A stretch of 64,000 nucleotides of DNA, from positions 897,363-961,362 of the forward strand of contig NZ_LMNV01000002.1 in assembly GCF_001423105.1 (NCBI RefSeq). The letters run 5' to 3'. The notes below the pieces were generated by a model, which saw only the letters and a list, made by a program, of their open reading frames with translations, did no database searches and was not told the DNA's origin. Shown here piece by piece: positions 19,156 through 28,088 of the stretch; positions within the stretch are counted from its first letter, which is position 1; each line of letters begins with the position of its first letter. This DNA is from Frondihabitans sp. Leaf304. GTDB lineage: Bacteria > Actinomycetota > Actinomycetes > Actinomycetales > Microbacteriaceae. A program made the position numbers and the translations under genes.

Positions 19156-19189
19156 CTTTCCCTAGCCACCTCCGTCGCCGAGGGCCGGC

Positions 19190-19246
19190 CAAAGTACGCA
19201 AATGAGCCTCCGGGCGGGGCAGCAGGGCCCATTTGCGCACTCTCGA
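19190..19246. repeat. Intergenic palindrome, family 4 (copy a)
   Basis: Imperfect inverted repeat with arms AAAGTACGCAAATGAGCC and GGCCCATTTGCGCACTCTC. It lies between the iron-box promoter and the end of the LuxR-type gene. Related elements are at 46821 and 62077. Confidence 0.6.
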
Positions 19247-19284
19247 CCAACGCGACGAGCAGACACGCAGTAGCCAGCACCCGG

Positions 19285-20112
19285 CTAGCGCGCCTGCGCC
19301 ACCAGCTCCGCGCGCGACCGCGCACCGGCCTTGCGCAGCAGGTTCGACACATGGAACTTGACCGTGTTGTCGCTGATGCCGAGCTTCTGAGCGACGTCGT
19401 GGTTGCGCGCACCCGACGCCACGAGCCGCAGCACCTCGCGCTCGCGCGGGCTCAACTCGACGGCCTCGAGCAGCGGATCGGGCTCGGCCGGCGGATCGAG
19501 CGGGAGGGCGACCGATAGCTCCGACCCCCAGCCCGGAGTCGACGACACCCGCAGCTCGCCGTCGAGAGCCGACACCCGCTCGGCGATCGGGCTGAGTGAA
19601 TCGTCGTGCACGGTCAACTCGCCGAGCCCGTCGTCGCGAATTCCGATGAGCAGGTTGAGCCCGTCGCAGTCCCACTGGATGCGCACGCGACGGCTCTCCC
19701 CCGTGTCGACGAAGGCCAGCACGGCGCTCCGGACGATCGCCCGCGCCGCATGGGCGACCTCGCCGGGCAGGGCTCGGCCGGTGACGGGAGGCTCGACGAA
19801 CTGCACGTCGAGGTCACCGAACCGCACGAGCGGCCGGAGGTCGGCTCGAAGTCGGGCGAACGCGCCGACGACGGGTTCGAGCATCGCCTCGCGCTGCTGG
19901 TCGGTCGCCATCCGCGCCTCGACGAGCGAGGCCGCGGCCACGTCGATCGCCAGCGCTCGGGCTGCCCGGTCGTCGAGGCGCCCCGATCGGAGGATGGCGA
20001 GCATCGACTCCAGCGTCACCGCATGCCGGTCGGCCTGCTCGGAGACGGTGCGCGCGTGCTCGAGGAGGAGCTCGCGAGACGCATGGACATCAGGATCCGC
20101 GAGCTCGTTCAC
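19285..20112 (-). CDS. HATPase-like sensor domain fused to a LuxR-type DNA-binding domain
   Basis: 275 residues. The C-terminal 65 residues are a LuxR/GerE helix-turn-helix (LSPREREVLRLVASGARNHD and IDNTVKFHVSNLLRK-like SDNTVKFHVSNLLRKAG). The middle (about 90-205) resembles the ATP-binding domain of NarX-type histidine kinases, with IRDDGLGEL as the G1-like box and VSSTPGWGSELSVALPL as the G2/G3-like end. There is no receiver domain and no phospho-accepting His motif is obvious in the N-terminal coiled-coil-like region. So sensing and DNA binding seem to be in one chain. The GTG start looks leaderless (TAGGGT, six bases, GTG). Targets are unknown. Confidence 0.75.
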   Translation of the reverse strand: MNELADPDVHASRELLLEHARTVSEQADRHAVTLESMLAILRSGRLDDRAARALAIDVAAASLVEARMATDQQREAMLEPVVGAFARLRADLRPLVRFGDLDVQFVEPPVTGRALPGEVAHAARAIVRSAVLAFVDTGESRRVRIQWDCDGLNLLIGIRDDGLGELTVHDDSLSPIAERVSALDGELRVSSTPGWGSELSVALPLDPPAEPDPLLEAVELSPREREVLRLVASGARNHDVAQKLGISDNTVKFHVSNLLRKAGARSRAELVAQAR

Positions 20113-20174
20113 GGGCCCACCCTACCCGCCGCCTCCCTACCCGATCGGGTAGCTCGCCACCGGGTCGGCCATGC

Positions 20175-21611
20175 TCACATGGCCTGGGTCTGCTGATCCC
20201 AGTCGCCGAGCGACAGCGCATCGCTCGTGGTGCGGAGCGACTCCTGGCGCAGCTCCAGTTGCGACGCCGCGAGAGCGGCCAGATCTTCGAGGTTCGCCAG
20301 CTCGCCCTCGGTGACGCTCCGCGCGACCACGTCGAGCACCGACAGCGTGCCGATGGTCTGACCGTCGTGCCGAGTGACGGGAACGCTGATGTAGAACCGG
20401 AGGCCCAGCGAGCCGGTGACTAGGGGGCTGTTGCGCATCTCGGGGTGGGCCGTGCCGTCGGGGATGACGACCGGAACGGTCGAGATCGGCGATGCGGGGT
20501 CGAAGGCGATGTTCCGGGCCGCGTCGTCGACGCCCTCGGCGAAGTACGAGTGCGACCAGACGCGGTCATCGTCGATCACGTTGAGAAGACCGATCGGCGC
20601 GTCGAAGAGTCGGGCCGCAAGCGTCGTGAGCCGCTCGAGCGCCTCGCCCGGCAGCGTGTCGAGAGCTGCCGGATGTGCGCCGGTCGTGGCGGCGGCAGAA
20701 GTGGAAGGAGCGGCGGCGGCAGAACCGGCCTCGACACCGCCGACAAGCCCCTCGCTTGACGCGGCGGTTTCGGCGAGGACCACGTCGCGAAGTAGCGCCA
20801 CGAGCGCGGGGCCCACTGGGCGGGTCGCCGGATCCTGCGCGGTCATGACGGTGAGAGCGTGCCGCCAGTGCGCCGGAAGCGGCTCGGGTACCACCGGGTC
20901 GCGCGAGAGCCGGGCGACCGCCGACTCGACGAGCGAGCCGGGGAACTCGCGGCGCCGCGTGAAGCACTGCAGCAGCACGAGACCGAGCGAGTAGACGTCA
21001 CTGGCCGGGCCGACGTGGGCTCCGCGGGCCTGTTCGGGGCTGAGGTAAGCCGCCGTGCCGGTGGTCATGCCGTCAGCGGTCAGGCGTTCGACGTCGTCGG
21101 CGAGCGCGATGCCGAAGTCGGTCAGCTTGGCGCGGGCACGATCGGTCGGGTTGCCGTAGTCGACGAGGAGGATGTTCGACGGCTTCAGGTCGCGGTGGAT
21201 GATGCCGTGCGCGGTGATGTAGTCGAGGGCTTCGGCGAGGTCGTAGCCGATCTCGGCGACGTGACGTGCCGCAAGGGGCCCGGCCGAGAGTCGCTCCTCG
21301 AGGTTTTGCCCGGCGACGAAGGGCATGACGATAAATCGCTCGGGCCGACCGTTGGTCTCGGTCACTCCGGCGTCGAGAAGGCTGACCAGGTTGTGGTGCT
21401 CGAGGGAGGCGAGCACCCCCTGCTCGGCCTCTTGGCGGGCGATGTCGACGAGCCCGGCGTGGAACACCTTGACGGCGACGGACCGGTCGAGGGTCTCGTC
21501 GTGACCGCGGTAGACGACGGCCATGCCGCCCTGACCGATGACCTTCTCGAGGCGGTAGCGCCCACCGAGAATGCGCACCGGGTCGCCGCTCTCCTGATCG
21601 GGGAGGGTCAT
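20175..21611 (-). CDS. Serine/threonine protein kinase with C-terminal GAF domain
   Basis: 478 residues. An N-terminal Hanks-type kinase domain (about 12-270) has the glycine loop GQGGMAVVYRG, the ATP lysine in VAVKVF, the catalytic loop HRDLKPSN, DFGIAL, and GTAAYLSPEQARG. No membrane helix follows; instead, after an Ala-rich linker (about 285-315), there is a GAF domain (about 320-465, with IGLLNVIDDDRVW and FYISVPVTRHDGQTIGTLSVLD). The kinase is therefore cytoplasmic and probably senses a small molecule or redox signal. It diverges from the acyl-CoA synthetase gene. This layout differs from PknB, which carries PASTA domains outside the cell. Confidence 0.92.
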   Translation of the reverse strand: MTLPDQESGDPVRILGGRYRLEKVIGQGGMAVVYRGHDETLDRSVAVKVFHAGLVDIARQEAEQGVLASLEHHNLVSLLDAGVTETNGRPERFIVMPFVAGQNLEERLSAGPLAARHVAEIGYDLAEALDYITAHGIIHRDLKPSNILLVDYGNPTDRARAKLTDFGIALADDVERLTADGMTTGTAAYLSPEQARGAHVGPASDVYSLGLVLLQCFTRRREFPGSLVESAVARLSRDPVVPEPLPAHWRHALTVMTAQDPATRPVGPALVALLRDVVLAETAASSEGLVGGVEAGSAAAAPSTSAAATTGAHPAALDTLPGEALERLTTLAARLFDAPIGLLNVIDDDRVWSHSYFAEGVDDAARNIAFDPASPISTVPVVIPDGTAHPEMRNSPLVTGSLGLRFYISVPVTRHDGQTIGTLSVLDVVARSVTEGELANLEDLAALAASQLELRQESLRTTSDALSLGDWDQQTQAM

Positions 21612-21739
21612 CGTCGTCTCGTTTCCTGTCGCACGGGCGGCTCTACGGGTCCAGTATGCCGAGTCGCCGCGCTCGGCGCCCCCGGTTGCGCCCTGGGTAC
21701 AGGCCCGCTAGCGGGGAACCCACTCGGAGGTGGAGCGGG

Positions 21740-21745
21740 CAAGAT
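21740..21745 (+). promoter_or_regulatory. Possible -10 box of a leaderless acyl-CoA synthetase gene
   Basis: CAAGAT six bases upstream of the ATG at 21752; the nearest GGAGG is 22 bases away, too far to be used. Confidence 0.35.
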
Positions 21746-21751
21746 GGCTTC

Positions 21752-23518
21752 ATGACGACATCTCCGGGCACCGCTGCCTACCGAGCCGCCCGTGATTCGC
21801 TGATCGGTTCGACCGACTCGGCCGGTTCGGCCGACTCGGCCGCCGAGGCCGCCGCAGCGGTCGACTCGTTCGAATGGCCGGCCGTCGGCGACACGTTCAA
21901 CTGGGCGACCGACTGGTTCGATGTGATCGCGCGGGGCAGCTCCCGCGTGGCCCTCTGGATCGTCGAGGAAGACGGCCGCTCGTCGCAGACCACCTACGAC
22001 GAGATGGCCACTCGCTCCGATCAGCTCGCCACGCACCTGTACCGGCTGGGTGTCGGCAAGGGCGACCACGTGCTGCTCATGCTCGGCAACCAGTTCGAGC
22101 TGTGGGAGACCATGCTCGCGGTGATCAAGCTCGGCGCGGTCATCCTGCCGACCTCGACGATGCTCGAGTCGCACGACCTTCAAGATCGCATCGATCGCGG
22201 CGCCGTCCGCCACGTGATCACGAACGCCGACGAGACGCACAAGTTCGACACGGTCACCGGCGACTTTACCCGCATCGCTGTGGGCGGTGCGGCTGCGGCC
22301 TCCGACGACACCTGGGTCGACTATCCGGATTCCCTCGACCCCGAAGCGACAGAAGGATCCGCGCGCCCGTCGATCACCACCGGCCGCAACGACGCGTGCC
22401 TCGTGTACTTCACCTCCGGCACCACCTCCCGGCCGAAGATGGTCGTGCACACGCAGGTCTCGTATCCGGTCGGCCACCTGAGCACGATGTACTGGCTCGG
22501 CCTCCGACCCGGCGACGTCGAGCTGGCGATCAGCTCGCCCGGCTGGGGCAAACACGCGTGGAGCTGCTTCTTCTCGCCGTGGATCGCCGAGGCGACCGTG
22601 TTCGTCTACAACTACGGCAGGTTCGACGCCGCGGCTCTGCGCGGGCAGCTCGAATCGGCCGGTGTGACGACCTTCTGTGCGCCGCCGACGGTGTGGCGTC
22701 TGCTGATCCAGGCCGATCTCGGCGCGCGCCCGAGCAGCCTCCGCGAGATCGTCTCGGCGGGCGAGCCTCTGAACCCGGAGGTCATCGCCCGCGTCGAGGA
22801 GGCCTGGGGTCTGACGATCCGCGACGGCTACGGCCAGACCGAGACGACGGCCATCATCGGCAACCGCCCGGGCGACGTCGTGAAGCCGGGCTCGATGGGC
22901 AAGCCTCTTCCCGGCGTCGCGGTCACCCTGATCGACCCGGTCACCGGCGAGGCAGGATCCGAGGGCGAGATCTGTCTCGATCTCTCGGCGGGCCCGGTCA
23001 ATCTCATGTCGGGCTACTTCGGCGATGCCGACCGCACGGCCGCGGCCCTGCGGGACGGCGTCTTCCACACCGGCGATGTCGCCTCGCGCGACGACGACGG
23101 TTTCATCACGTTCATCGGGCGCACCGACGACGTCTTCAAGTCGTCCGACTACAAGGTGTCGCCGTTCGAGGTCGAGAGCGTCCTCCTCGAGCACCCTGCC
23201 GTCGCCGAGTCGGCCGTCGTGCCGGCGCCCGACGACATCAAGCTGAATGTCGTCAAGGCGTACGTCACGCTCGCCGCCGGGTGGGAGCCCACCGCCGAGA
23301 CCGCGTTGGCCGTGCTCGGGCATGCCCGCTCGGCACTGCCCGCCTACGAGCGCGTCCGGCGCGTCGAGTTCGGGCCGCTGCCGAAGACGATCTCGGGCAA
23401 GATCCGCCGGGTCGAGCTCCGCGAGCGCGAAGACCGCGCCGTTCTGCCGGGTGCCGAGCCCCTCACCGGCGAGTGGCGCGACACCGATTTCCCCGAGTTG
23501 GGTGCGGGGCGCCGCTAG
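21752..23518 (+). CDS. AMP-forming acyl-CoA synthetase (acetyl/medium-chain type)
   Basis: 588 residues from ATG 21752. It belongs to the adenylate-forming superfamily: YFTSGTTSRPKMVVHT is the phosphate-binding motif, DGYGQTETT the A5-type motif, HTGDVASRDDDGFITFIGRTDD the hinge region, and PKTISGKIRR contains the catalytic C-terminal lysine. Such enzymes activate a carboxylic acid as acyl-AMP and then acyl-CoA. The length and FNWATDWFDVIA start resemble acetyl-CoA- and medium-chain-type synthetases rather than Acs itself. It stands alone between the kinase and a convergent sugar ABC operon. Confidence 0.9.
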   Translation: MTTSPGTAAYRAARDSLIGSTDSAGSADSAAEAAAAVDSFEWPAVGDTFNWATDWFDVIARGSSRVALWIVEEDGRSSQTTYDEMATRSDQLATHLYRLGVGKGDHVLLMLGNQFELWETMLAVIKLGAVILPTSTMLESHDLQDRIDRGAVRHVITNADETHKFDTVTGDFTRIAVGGAAAASDDTWVDYPDSLDPEATEGSARPSITTGRNDACLVYFTSGTTSRPKMVVHTQVSYPVGHLSTMYWLGLRPGDVELAISSPGWGKHAWSCFFSPWIAEATVFVYNYGRFDAAALRGQLESAGVTTFCAPPTVWRLLIQADLGARPSSLREIVSAGEPLNPEVIARVEEAWGLTIRDGYGQTETTAIIGNRPGDVVKPGSMGKPLPGVAVTLIDPVTGEAGSEGEICLDLSAGPVNLMSGYFGDADRTAAALRDGVFHTGDVASRDDDGFITFIGRTDDVFKSSDYKVSPFEVESVLLEHPAVAESAVVPAPDDIKLNVVKAYVTLAAGWEPTAETALAVLGHARSALPAYERVRRVEFGPLPKTISGKIRRVELREREDRAVLPGAEPLTGEWRDTDFPELGAGRR

Positions 23519-23570
23519 CCCGAGCCGGGCGCGGCACACTGCTGCCGCAGCCCTTCTCGCGGCCGGCCGC

Positions 23571-24473
23571 TCACTTAAGGCCGGAGCGCGCCAGACCTTC
23601 GACGAAGTACTTCTGGAACGCGACGAACAGCACGACGATGGGCAGGATCATCAGGAGGTTGATGGCCATGATCGCGCCGTAGTTCGAGGTGTACTGACCC
23701 TGAAGGTCGGCGACGATGCCGATGGGCAGGGTGAACTGATTCTGGTCGCCCGAGAGCGCGACGAGGGGCCAACCGAACGCGTTCCACTCCCCCATGAAGG
23801 TCAGCAGCACGAGAACCGCGAGCAGGGGCTTGCAGAGCGGCAGCACGACAGACCAGAAGGCCCGGAAGTGCCCCGCCCCGTCGACGCGTGCAGCCTCGAC
23901 CAGCTCGTCGGGGATCGCGATGAAGAACTGCCGGGCGAGGAACACCCCGAAGATCACCGCCGCCTCGGGCAGAATCACGCTCCACAGCGACCCGTAGAGG
24001 CCCAGGCCGACTGAGAGCTTGAACTGCGGCACGATGATCGCCTGCGGCGGGATCATCATGGTCGACAGCAGCAGTAGGAAGAGGGCGTTGCGGCCACGGA
24101 ACCGGAGCTTGGCAAAGGCGTAGCCCGCCAGCAGGTTGCAGACGACGGTGATGACCGTCACGATCACGGCGATGAACAGCGAGTTGCCGAACCATCGCCA
24201 GACGGGGAACGCCTCGAAGGGCTGCACGAAGTTGTCGAGCGTGAGGTGGCGCGGCCAGAGGTGGAGGCCGGGCGCATAGAGGTCGGCCCGGGTCGAGAAC
24301 GCCGTGAGGAGCATCCAGTACAGCGGGAACGCCATGACGACGGTGATGACGATCGCCGCGGTCAGGCGGAGCCAGAGAAGTCTGCCGTGTTTGGGCTTGG
24401 GCGCCCGCTTCGGCGTCCGGGCGATCTCGGGGAGGTCGCCCGCGACCTCGAACACATCGGTGAGAGACGACAT
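23571..24473 (-). CDS. Sugar ABC transporter permease (CUT1, MalG-like)
   Basis: 300 residues, six membrane helices. A cytoplasmic N terminus is followed by FPLYWMLLTAFST, and the EAA loop is in DELVEAARVDGAGHFRAFWSVVLPL. It ends with the MalG-type VEGLARSGLK tail. It is the last gene of the operon, separated by one base from the MalF-like permease gene. No ATPase gene is linked, as usual for actinobacterial CUT1 importers that share a common MsiK-type ATPase. Confidence 0.93.
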   Translation of the reverse strand: MSSLTDVFEVAGDLPEIARTPKRAPKPKHGRLLWLRLTAAIVITVVMAFPLYWMLLTAFSTRADLYAPGLHLWPRHLTLDNFVQPFEAFPVWRWFGNSLFIAVIVTVITVVCNLLAGYAFAKLRFRGRNALFLLLLSTMMIPPQAIIVPQFKLSVGLGLYGSLWSVILPEAAVIFGVFLARQFFIAIPDELVEAARVDGAGHFRAFWSVVLPLCKPLLAVLVLLTFMGEWNAFGWPLVALSGDQNQFTLPIGIVADLQGQYTSNYGAIMAINLLMILPIVVLFVAFQKYFVEGLARSGLK

Positions 24474-24474
24474 C

Positions 24475-25434
24475 TCAGATCCCCTGCTCGGCGCGCTCGC
24501 GCCTGGTATTGGCTCGCCACTGGATGGCGGTGATCGCCAGGGTGATGAGGTAGATGGCGACGCCGACCGCGGCCCCGTAGCCGAGCAACGACGGTCCGGA
24601 TTCGTCGAAGGCGAGGCGGTAGGCGTACGAGACGATGGTGGTCGTCGAGTAGCCGGGTCCGCCTCGGGTCATCGCCCAGACGGTGTCGAACACCTGGAAC
24701 GAGTAGATGAGGTTCATGATCAGCAGGAAGAAGGTCGACGGCCCGAGCAACGGGAGCGTGATGTAACGGAACGACTGCCACGCGGACGCCCCGTCGACCC
24801 GAGCGGCCTCCTGCACCCCGGGGTCGACTCCCTGGAGGCCGGCCAGGTAGATAAGCATGTCGAATCCGACCCGCTGCCACAGCGTGACGAGGATGATCGC
24901 CGTGAGCGCCCAGGCACCGTTTGACTGCCAGTCGATCGACGGCAGGCCGATCGCCTGGAGCATCTTGTCGATGAAGCCGTTGTTCTGGTCGAACATCCAG
25001 GCCCCGAGGACGCCGGTGGCGACGCCGGAGACTACAAGGGGCAGGAAGATGATCGAGCGGAACACAGTGCGCCCGGGGAGGACGCCGTTCAGCAGCACGG
25101 CGATGGCGAGCCCGATGGCCATGCCCACCGGGACGGTGAACAGGGTGAAAACGCCCGTGTTGGCCATAGAGCGCCAGAACACCGGGTCGGTCACCATCGT
25201 GACGTAGTTGCCGAAGCCCGCCCACGTCGTCCAGCCCAGCGAGTCGAGCGACTGGAAACTGATCACGAAGGCGTACACCAGCGGGAGGAGGGTGAACAGG
25301 CCGAGCATCAGCACGTTGGGCAGCAGGAAAGCACTGGCCGCGATGGAGGTCGTTGCCCGGATCCTGAACGGGGTCTTCTGTCTGGTATCGATCCGACCCG
25401 GGCGGAGCGTCGACGCCGTCGAAGACGCAGACAT
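24475..25434 (-). CDS. Sugar ABC transporter permease (CUT1, MalF-like)
   Basis: 319 residues from ATG 25434, which overlaps the stop of the binding-protein gene by one base (TGATG); a much longer open frame upstream is only the shadow of that gene. Six helices; AFLLPNVLMLGLFTLLPLVY is the first, and the EAA loop is EAARVDGASAWQSFRYITLPL (shown without its first part). It pairs with the MalG-like permease downstream. Confidence 0.93.
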   Translation of the reverse strand: MSASSTASTLRPGRIDTRQKTPFRIRATTSIAASAFLLPNVLMLGLFTLLPLVYAFVISFQSLDSLGWTTWAGFGNYVTMVTDPVFWRSMANTGVFTLFTVPVGMAIGLAIAVLLNGVLPGRTVFRSIIFLPLVVSGVATGVLGAWMFDQNNGFIDKMLQAIGLPSIDWQSNGAWALTAIILVTLWQRVGFDMLIYLAGLQGVDPGVQEAARVDGASAWQSFRYITLPLLGPSTFFLLIMNLIYSFQVFDTVWAMTRGGPGYSTTTIVSYAYRLAFDESGPSLLGYGAAVGVAIYLITLAITAIQWRANTRRERAEQGI

Positions 25435-26777
25435 CAGGCGACCGCCCCGCGGATTCCCGACGCGATGGCTCGGAGTGTCGTGTCGCTGTCGCCGCCGGTG
25501 AGGCCGAGCTCGAGCTGATCCTGCAGGGTGGTGCTGATGGTGGCGAAGCCGGGCACGGTGGTCTCCTTCACGACGACGTCGGTGATCGTGGTGGCCTGCT
25601 GGGTGAAGACCTTCATCGAGTCGGGCCGGGTCTGATAGTCGAGGGTCTCGGCGGCGAGAGACTGCAGCGTCGGCAGCTCGGTGGCGAGCTCGCAGAAGCG
25701 CTTCATCGCATCCTCGCTGACCAGGAACTTGAGGAACGCCGCCGCCAGGTCGGGGTTCTCGGTGCCCTTCCAGGCCACGATTGCGTTGCCGCCGAGGTCG
25801 GCGGCGGCCGTCTCGTCCTGCGGGAGGAACGTCGTCGCCCACTCGCCGCCCTGGTAGCCGTTGGCCTTGTCGGCGATCTCGGGCACGAGGAAGTCGCCGA
25901 TGAAGGTCATCGGGACGGTCTGGTTGAGGAAGAAGTTGTCGGAGTAGACGGTCGTCTTGATGGTGTTGTTGGCGGGCACCCACTTCTTCTCGAAGAAGCC
26001 CTTCGTGAACTCCAGGGCCTTCCGCGAGGCGGCGCTCGGAATGACCGGTTTCGTCAGGTCGTCCGAGAGGAGGGAACCGCCGGCCTGGTAGACGAACGAC
26101 GACCACCGGTAGGCGCCGGCGGCGGTCCAGTCGTAGGCGAACGGATACTTGGACTCCGGCAGCGATTTGCGCAGCTTGGCGGCCACCGCGCTGAACTCGT
26201 CCCACGACCACGCGTCGGCGAGGCGGTCGGGGACTGCGCCGATGCCCGCCTCAGCGAAGGCTTTGGTGTTGTAGACGACGGCGCTCGTATCGGTCTGATG
26301 CGGCACCCCCCACGCGCGCCCGTCGTACTGGACGGCGCTCCAGAACGCGGGCAGGAACGCCTCGGTCTCGGCGACGCTGAAGTACGGTGTCACGTCGAGC
26401 AGGACGCCGTGCGAGATGTACTTGCCGATCGACGTGTAGTCGACCCGGAACACGTCGGGAGCGGTGTTCGAGACGATGCCGCGATCGATACTCGAGAAGA
26501 ACCCGGCGTAGGGCAGGGTCTTGAGTTCGATCGTCGTGCCGGGGTTCCTCGCCTCGAACTTCGCCTTGACCTCTTCGAAGCCCGCCGTCTCGCCGTCGCT
26601 GCCGCCCCAGAAGGCGAAGGTCAGAGTGCCCGATACGGCACGGCTTCCCGCCTTCGACCCTGCCGCGCCTCCCGCGGCGACAGGCCCGGGGGTCGAGGTG
26701 CAGGCCGCCAGGGTGGCCGCAGCCGCAGTGGCGAACGCGCCCGTGAGCACTCCTCGCCGTGTGATCGCCTTCGACAC
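25434..26777 (-). CDS. Extracellular sugar-binding lipoprotein (SBP family 1)
   Basis: 447 residues. The signal peptide has a twin-arginine-like start (ITRRGVLTGAF) and ends in the lipobox LAAC near residue 26. The mature protein has the family-1 pattern TLTFAFWGGSDGETAGFEEV, FEARNPGTTIELK and later AWKGTENPDLAAAFLKFLVS. It captures a sugar or oligosaccharide for the two permeases after it. The GTG start has GGGGAG upstream. First gene of a three-gene operon without a nearby regulator. Confidence 0.92.
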   Translation of the reverse strand: MSKAITRRGVLTGAFATAAAATLAACTSTPGPVAAGGAAGSKAGSRAVSGTLTFAFWGGSDGETAGFEEVKAKFEARNPGTTIELKTLPYAGFFSSIDRGIVSNTAPDVFRVDYTSIGKYISHGVLLDVTPYFSVAETEAFLPAFWSAVQYDGRAWGVPHQTDTSAVVYNTKAFAEAGIGAVPDRLADAWSWDEFSAVAAKLRKSLPESKYPFAYDWTAAGAYRWSSFVYQAGGSLLSDDLTKPVIPSAASRKALEFTKGFFEKKWVPANNTIKTTVYSDNFFLNQTVPMTFIGDFLVPEIADKANGYQGGEWATTFLPQDETAAADLGGNAIVAWKGTENPDLAAAFLKFLVSEDAMKRFCELATELPTLQSLAAETLDYQTRPDSMKVFTQQATTITDVVVKETTVPGFATISTTLQDQLELGLTGGDSDTTLRAIASGIRGAVA

Positions 26778-26851
26778 CGTTGTTCTCCCCGCGTTCGTCT
26801 ACGAGGAAAACTAGGCGCGAATGGTCGAGAGCGCCCGGGTCACAACGACCT

Positions 26852-27922
26852 TCAGGCGAGATCGAGCCGTCTGGCCTCGTCCGCATTCGATCGCAGGCGC
26901 GACTCGACGAGACCGGCCAGACCGTCGTCCGACAGAATCCCGTCGAAGAGATCGACCAACTCGTCGACGGTGGCGCGCGACTTGTGGGTGAGCAGCTCGT
27001 GTGCTGTCTCGACCAGGTCTTCGACGGCGCGAACGCAGCCGAACCGCACGAGGCGATCTTCGTCGACCCGGTATGGGCCGTAACCAAGACGAAATGCCTC
27101 CCGATCGCTGTCGGAGATGGCGACGGAGAAGAGCACACCCAGCTCGACGAGCATCAGGTCGACCTCGCGTGGCGCGCGGACGGCATCGTCGAAGTCGATC
27201 AGCCAGGGCCGCCCGTCGGCGTCGAGCACGACGTTGCCGAGGTGCGGATCGCCGTGGCAGCTGACGCGGTTCGTCGGCTCTCGCGTGCTCCTCAGGGTCC
27301 GCGCCGTCTCGCGGAGTCGCTCGATCCGAGCGCGAGCGGCCGGCCACTGGCGTGCGAAGAGCGTCAGACGAGGATCCGCGTGGTCCGGCAGGGCGGAGAC
27401 GAGGGCGTCGATCTCAGACAGCCGCCGGCGGACGTGGATGCCGGAGCGACGGATGCCGCGCCGAGCGGTCTCGGCCCGCGGCCCGATGATGTCGGCGGCG
27501 TCGGGGCCCGGATCCTTGTCGTCTGACGTGACCGGCCCGTGCTCGTGGATCCGGCGGAGCAGACGGCCGAAGGCCTGCCAGCCAGCCGTGTCGAGGCCGG
27601 CGTCGAAGGCGTCGTCCCCCGAGATCCACTCGGTTAGCGAAAGGCGTCCGCCGAGTCGCTCGCTCCAGGGGTCACGGCCCGACAGGAGAGGTTTGGGAAC
27701 CCCGACGGTGCCGGCCTCGGCGAGGGACCGCATGAGGCGCAGCCCGTAGCGCGTGTCGCGGCGGGTCCATTTCACGGCCCACTCTCGCCCGTCGTTACCC
27801 CGTGCCCACCAGACGGTGGCGTCGGGATCCCAACCGCCGTCGAGCCGTCGTCTCTCGACCACAGTGAGATCGAAGTCGGCCAGCACCCAGGCGGCGAGCG
27901 ATGCGTCGAGATCGGGGGACAT
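26852..27922 (-). CDS. Aminoglycoside-phosphotransferase-like kinase (APH fold)
   Basis: 356 residues from ATG 27922. The catalytic core is visible as CHGDPHLGNVVLD (Brenner motif, catalytic Asp) and WLIDFDDAV (metal-binding Asp). The N-terminal lobe carries WAVKWTRRD with the nucleotide-binding lysine. This fold occurs in antibiotic kinases but much more often in small-molecule kinases of metabolism; nothing here indicates resistance. The start is probably leaderless: TACGGT, six bases, ATG. It diverges from recQ. Confidence 0.85.
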   Translation of the reverse strand: MSPDLDASLAAWVLADFDLTVVERRRLDGGWDPDATVWWARGNDGREWAVKWTRRDTRYGLRLMRSLAEAGTVGVPKPLLSGRDPWSERLGGRLSLTEWISGDDAFDAGLDTAGWQAFGRLLRRIHEHGPVTSDDKDPGPDAADIIGPRAETARRGIRRSGIHVRRRLSEIDALVSALPDHADPRLTLFARQWPAARARIERLRETARTLRSTREPTNRVSCHGDPHLGNVVLDADGRPWLIDFDDAVRAPREVDLMLVELGVLFSVAISDSDREAFRLGYGPYRVDEDRLVRFGCVRAVEDLVETAHELLTHKSRATVDELVDLFDGILSDDGLAGLVESRLRSNADEARRLDLA

Positions 27923-27928
27923 CGTTCG

Positions 27929-27934
27929 ACCGTA
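27929..27934 (-). promoter_or_regulatory. Likely -10 box of the leaderless APH-like gene
   Basis: TACGGT on the minus strand, six bases before the ATG at 27922. Confidence 0.5.
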
Positions 27935-28088
27935 CCGGCGGACGGGAGCGCACGACCGGTCGACCGGGTACGCTTCCCGACCGCGCCGCCGACGGGGTAC
28001 GAGTCGGCCAGGGAACAACTGACAGTGGTCGGCGTGTCGATCCGAGGGGGGCTGGGCTAGACGTCTGTTCCCGTTCGAAAGAGACGCC

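Noticed and set aside
21608-23539. Open frame of 643 codons opposite the acyl-CoA synthetase
   Set aside because: Shadow frame; sense strand has all adenylation motifs.
27943-28088. Regulatory element between the APH-like gene and recQ
   Set aside because: Looked for an SOS (LexA) box (CGAAC-N4-GTTCG type) and found none convincing.
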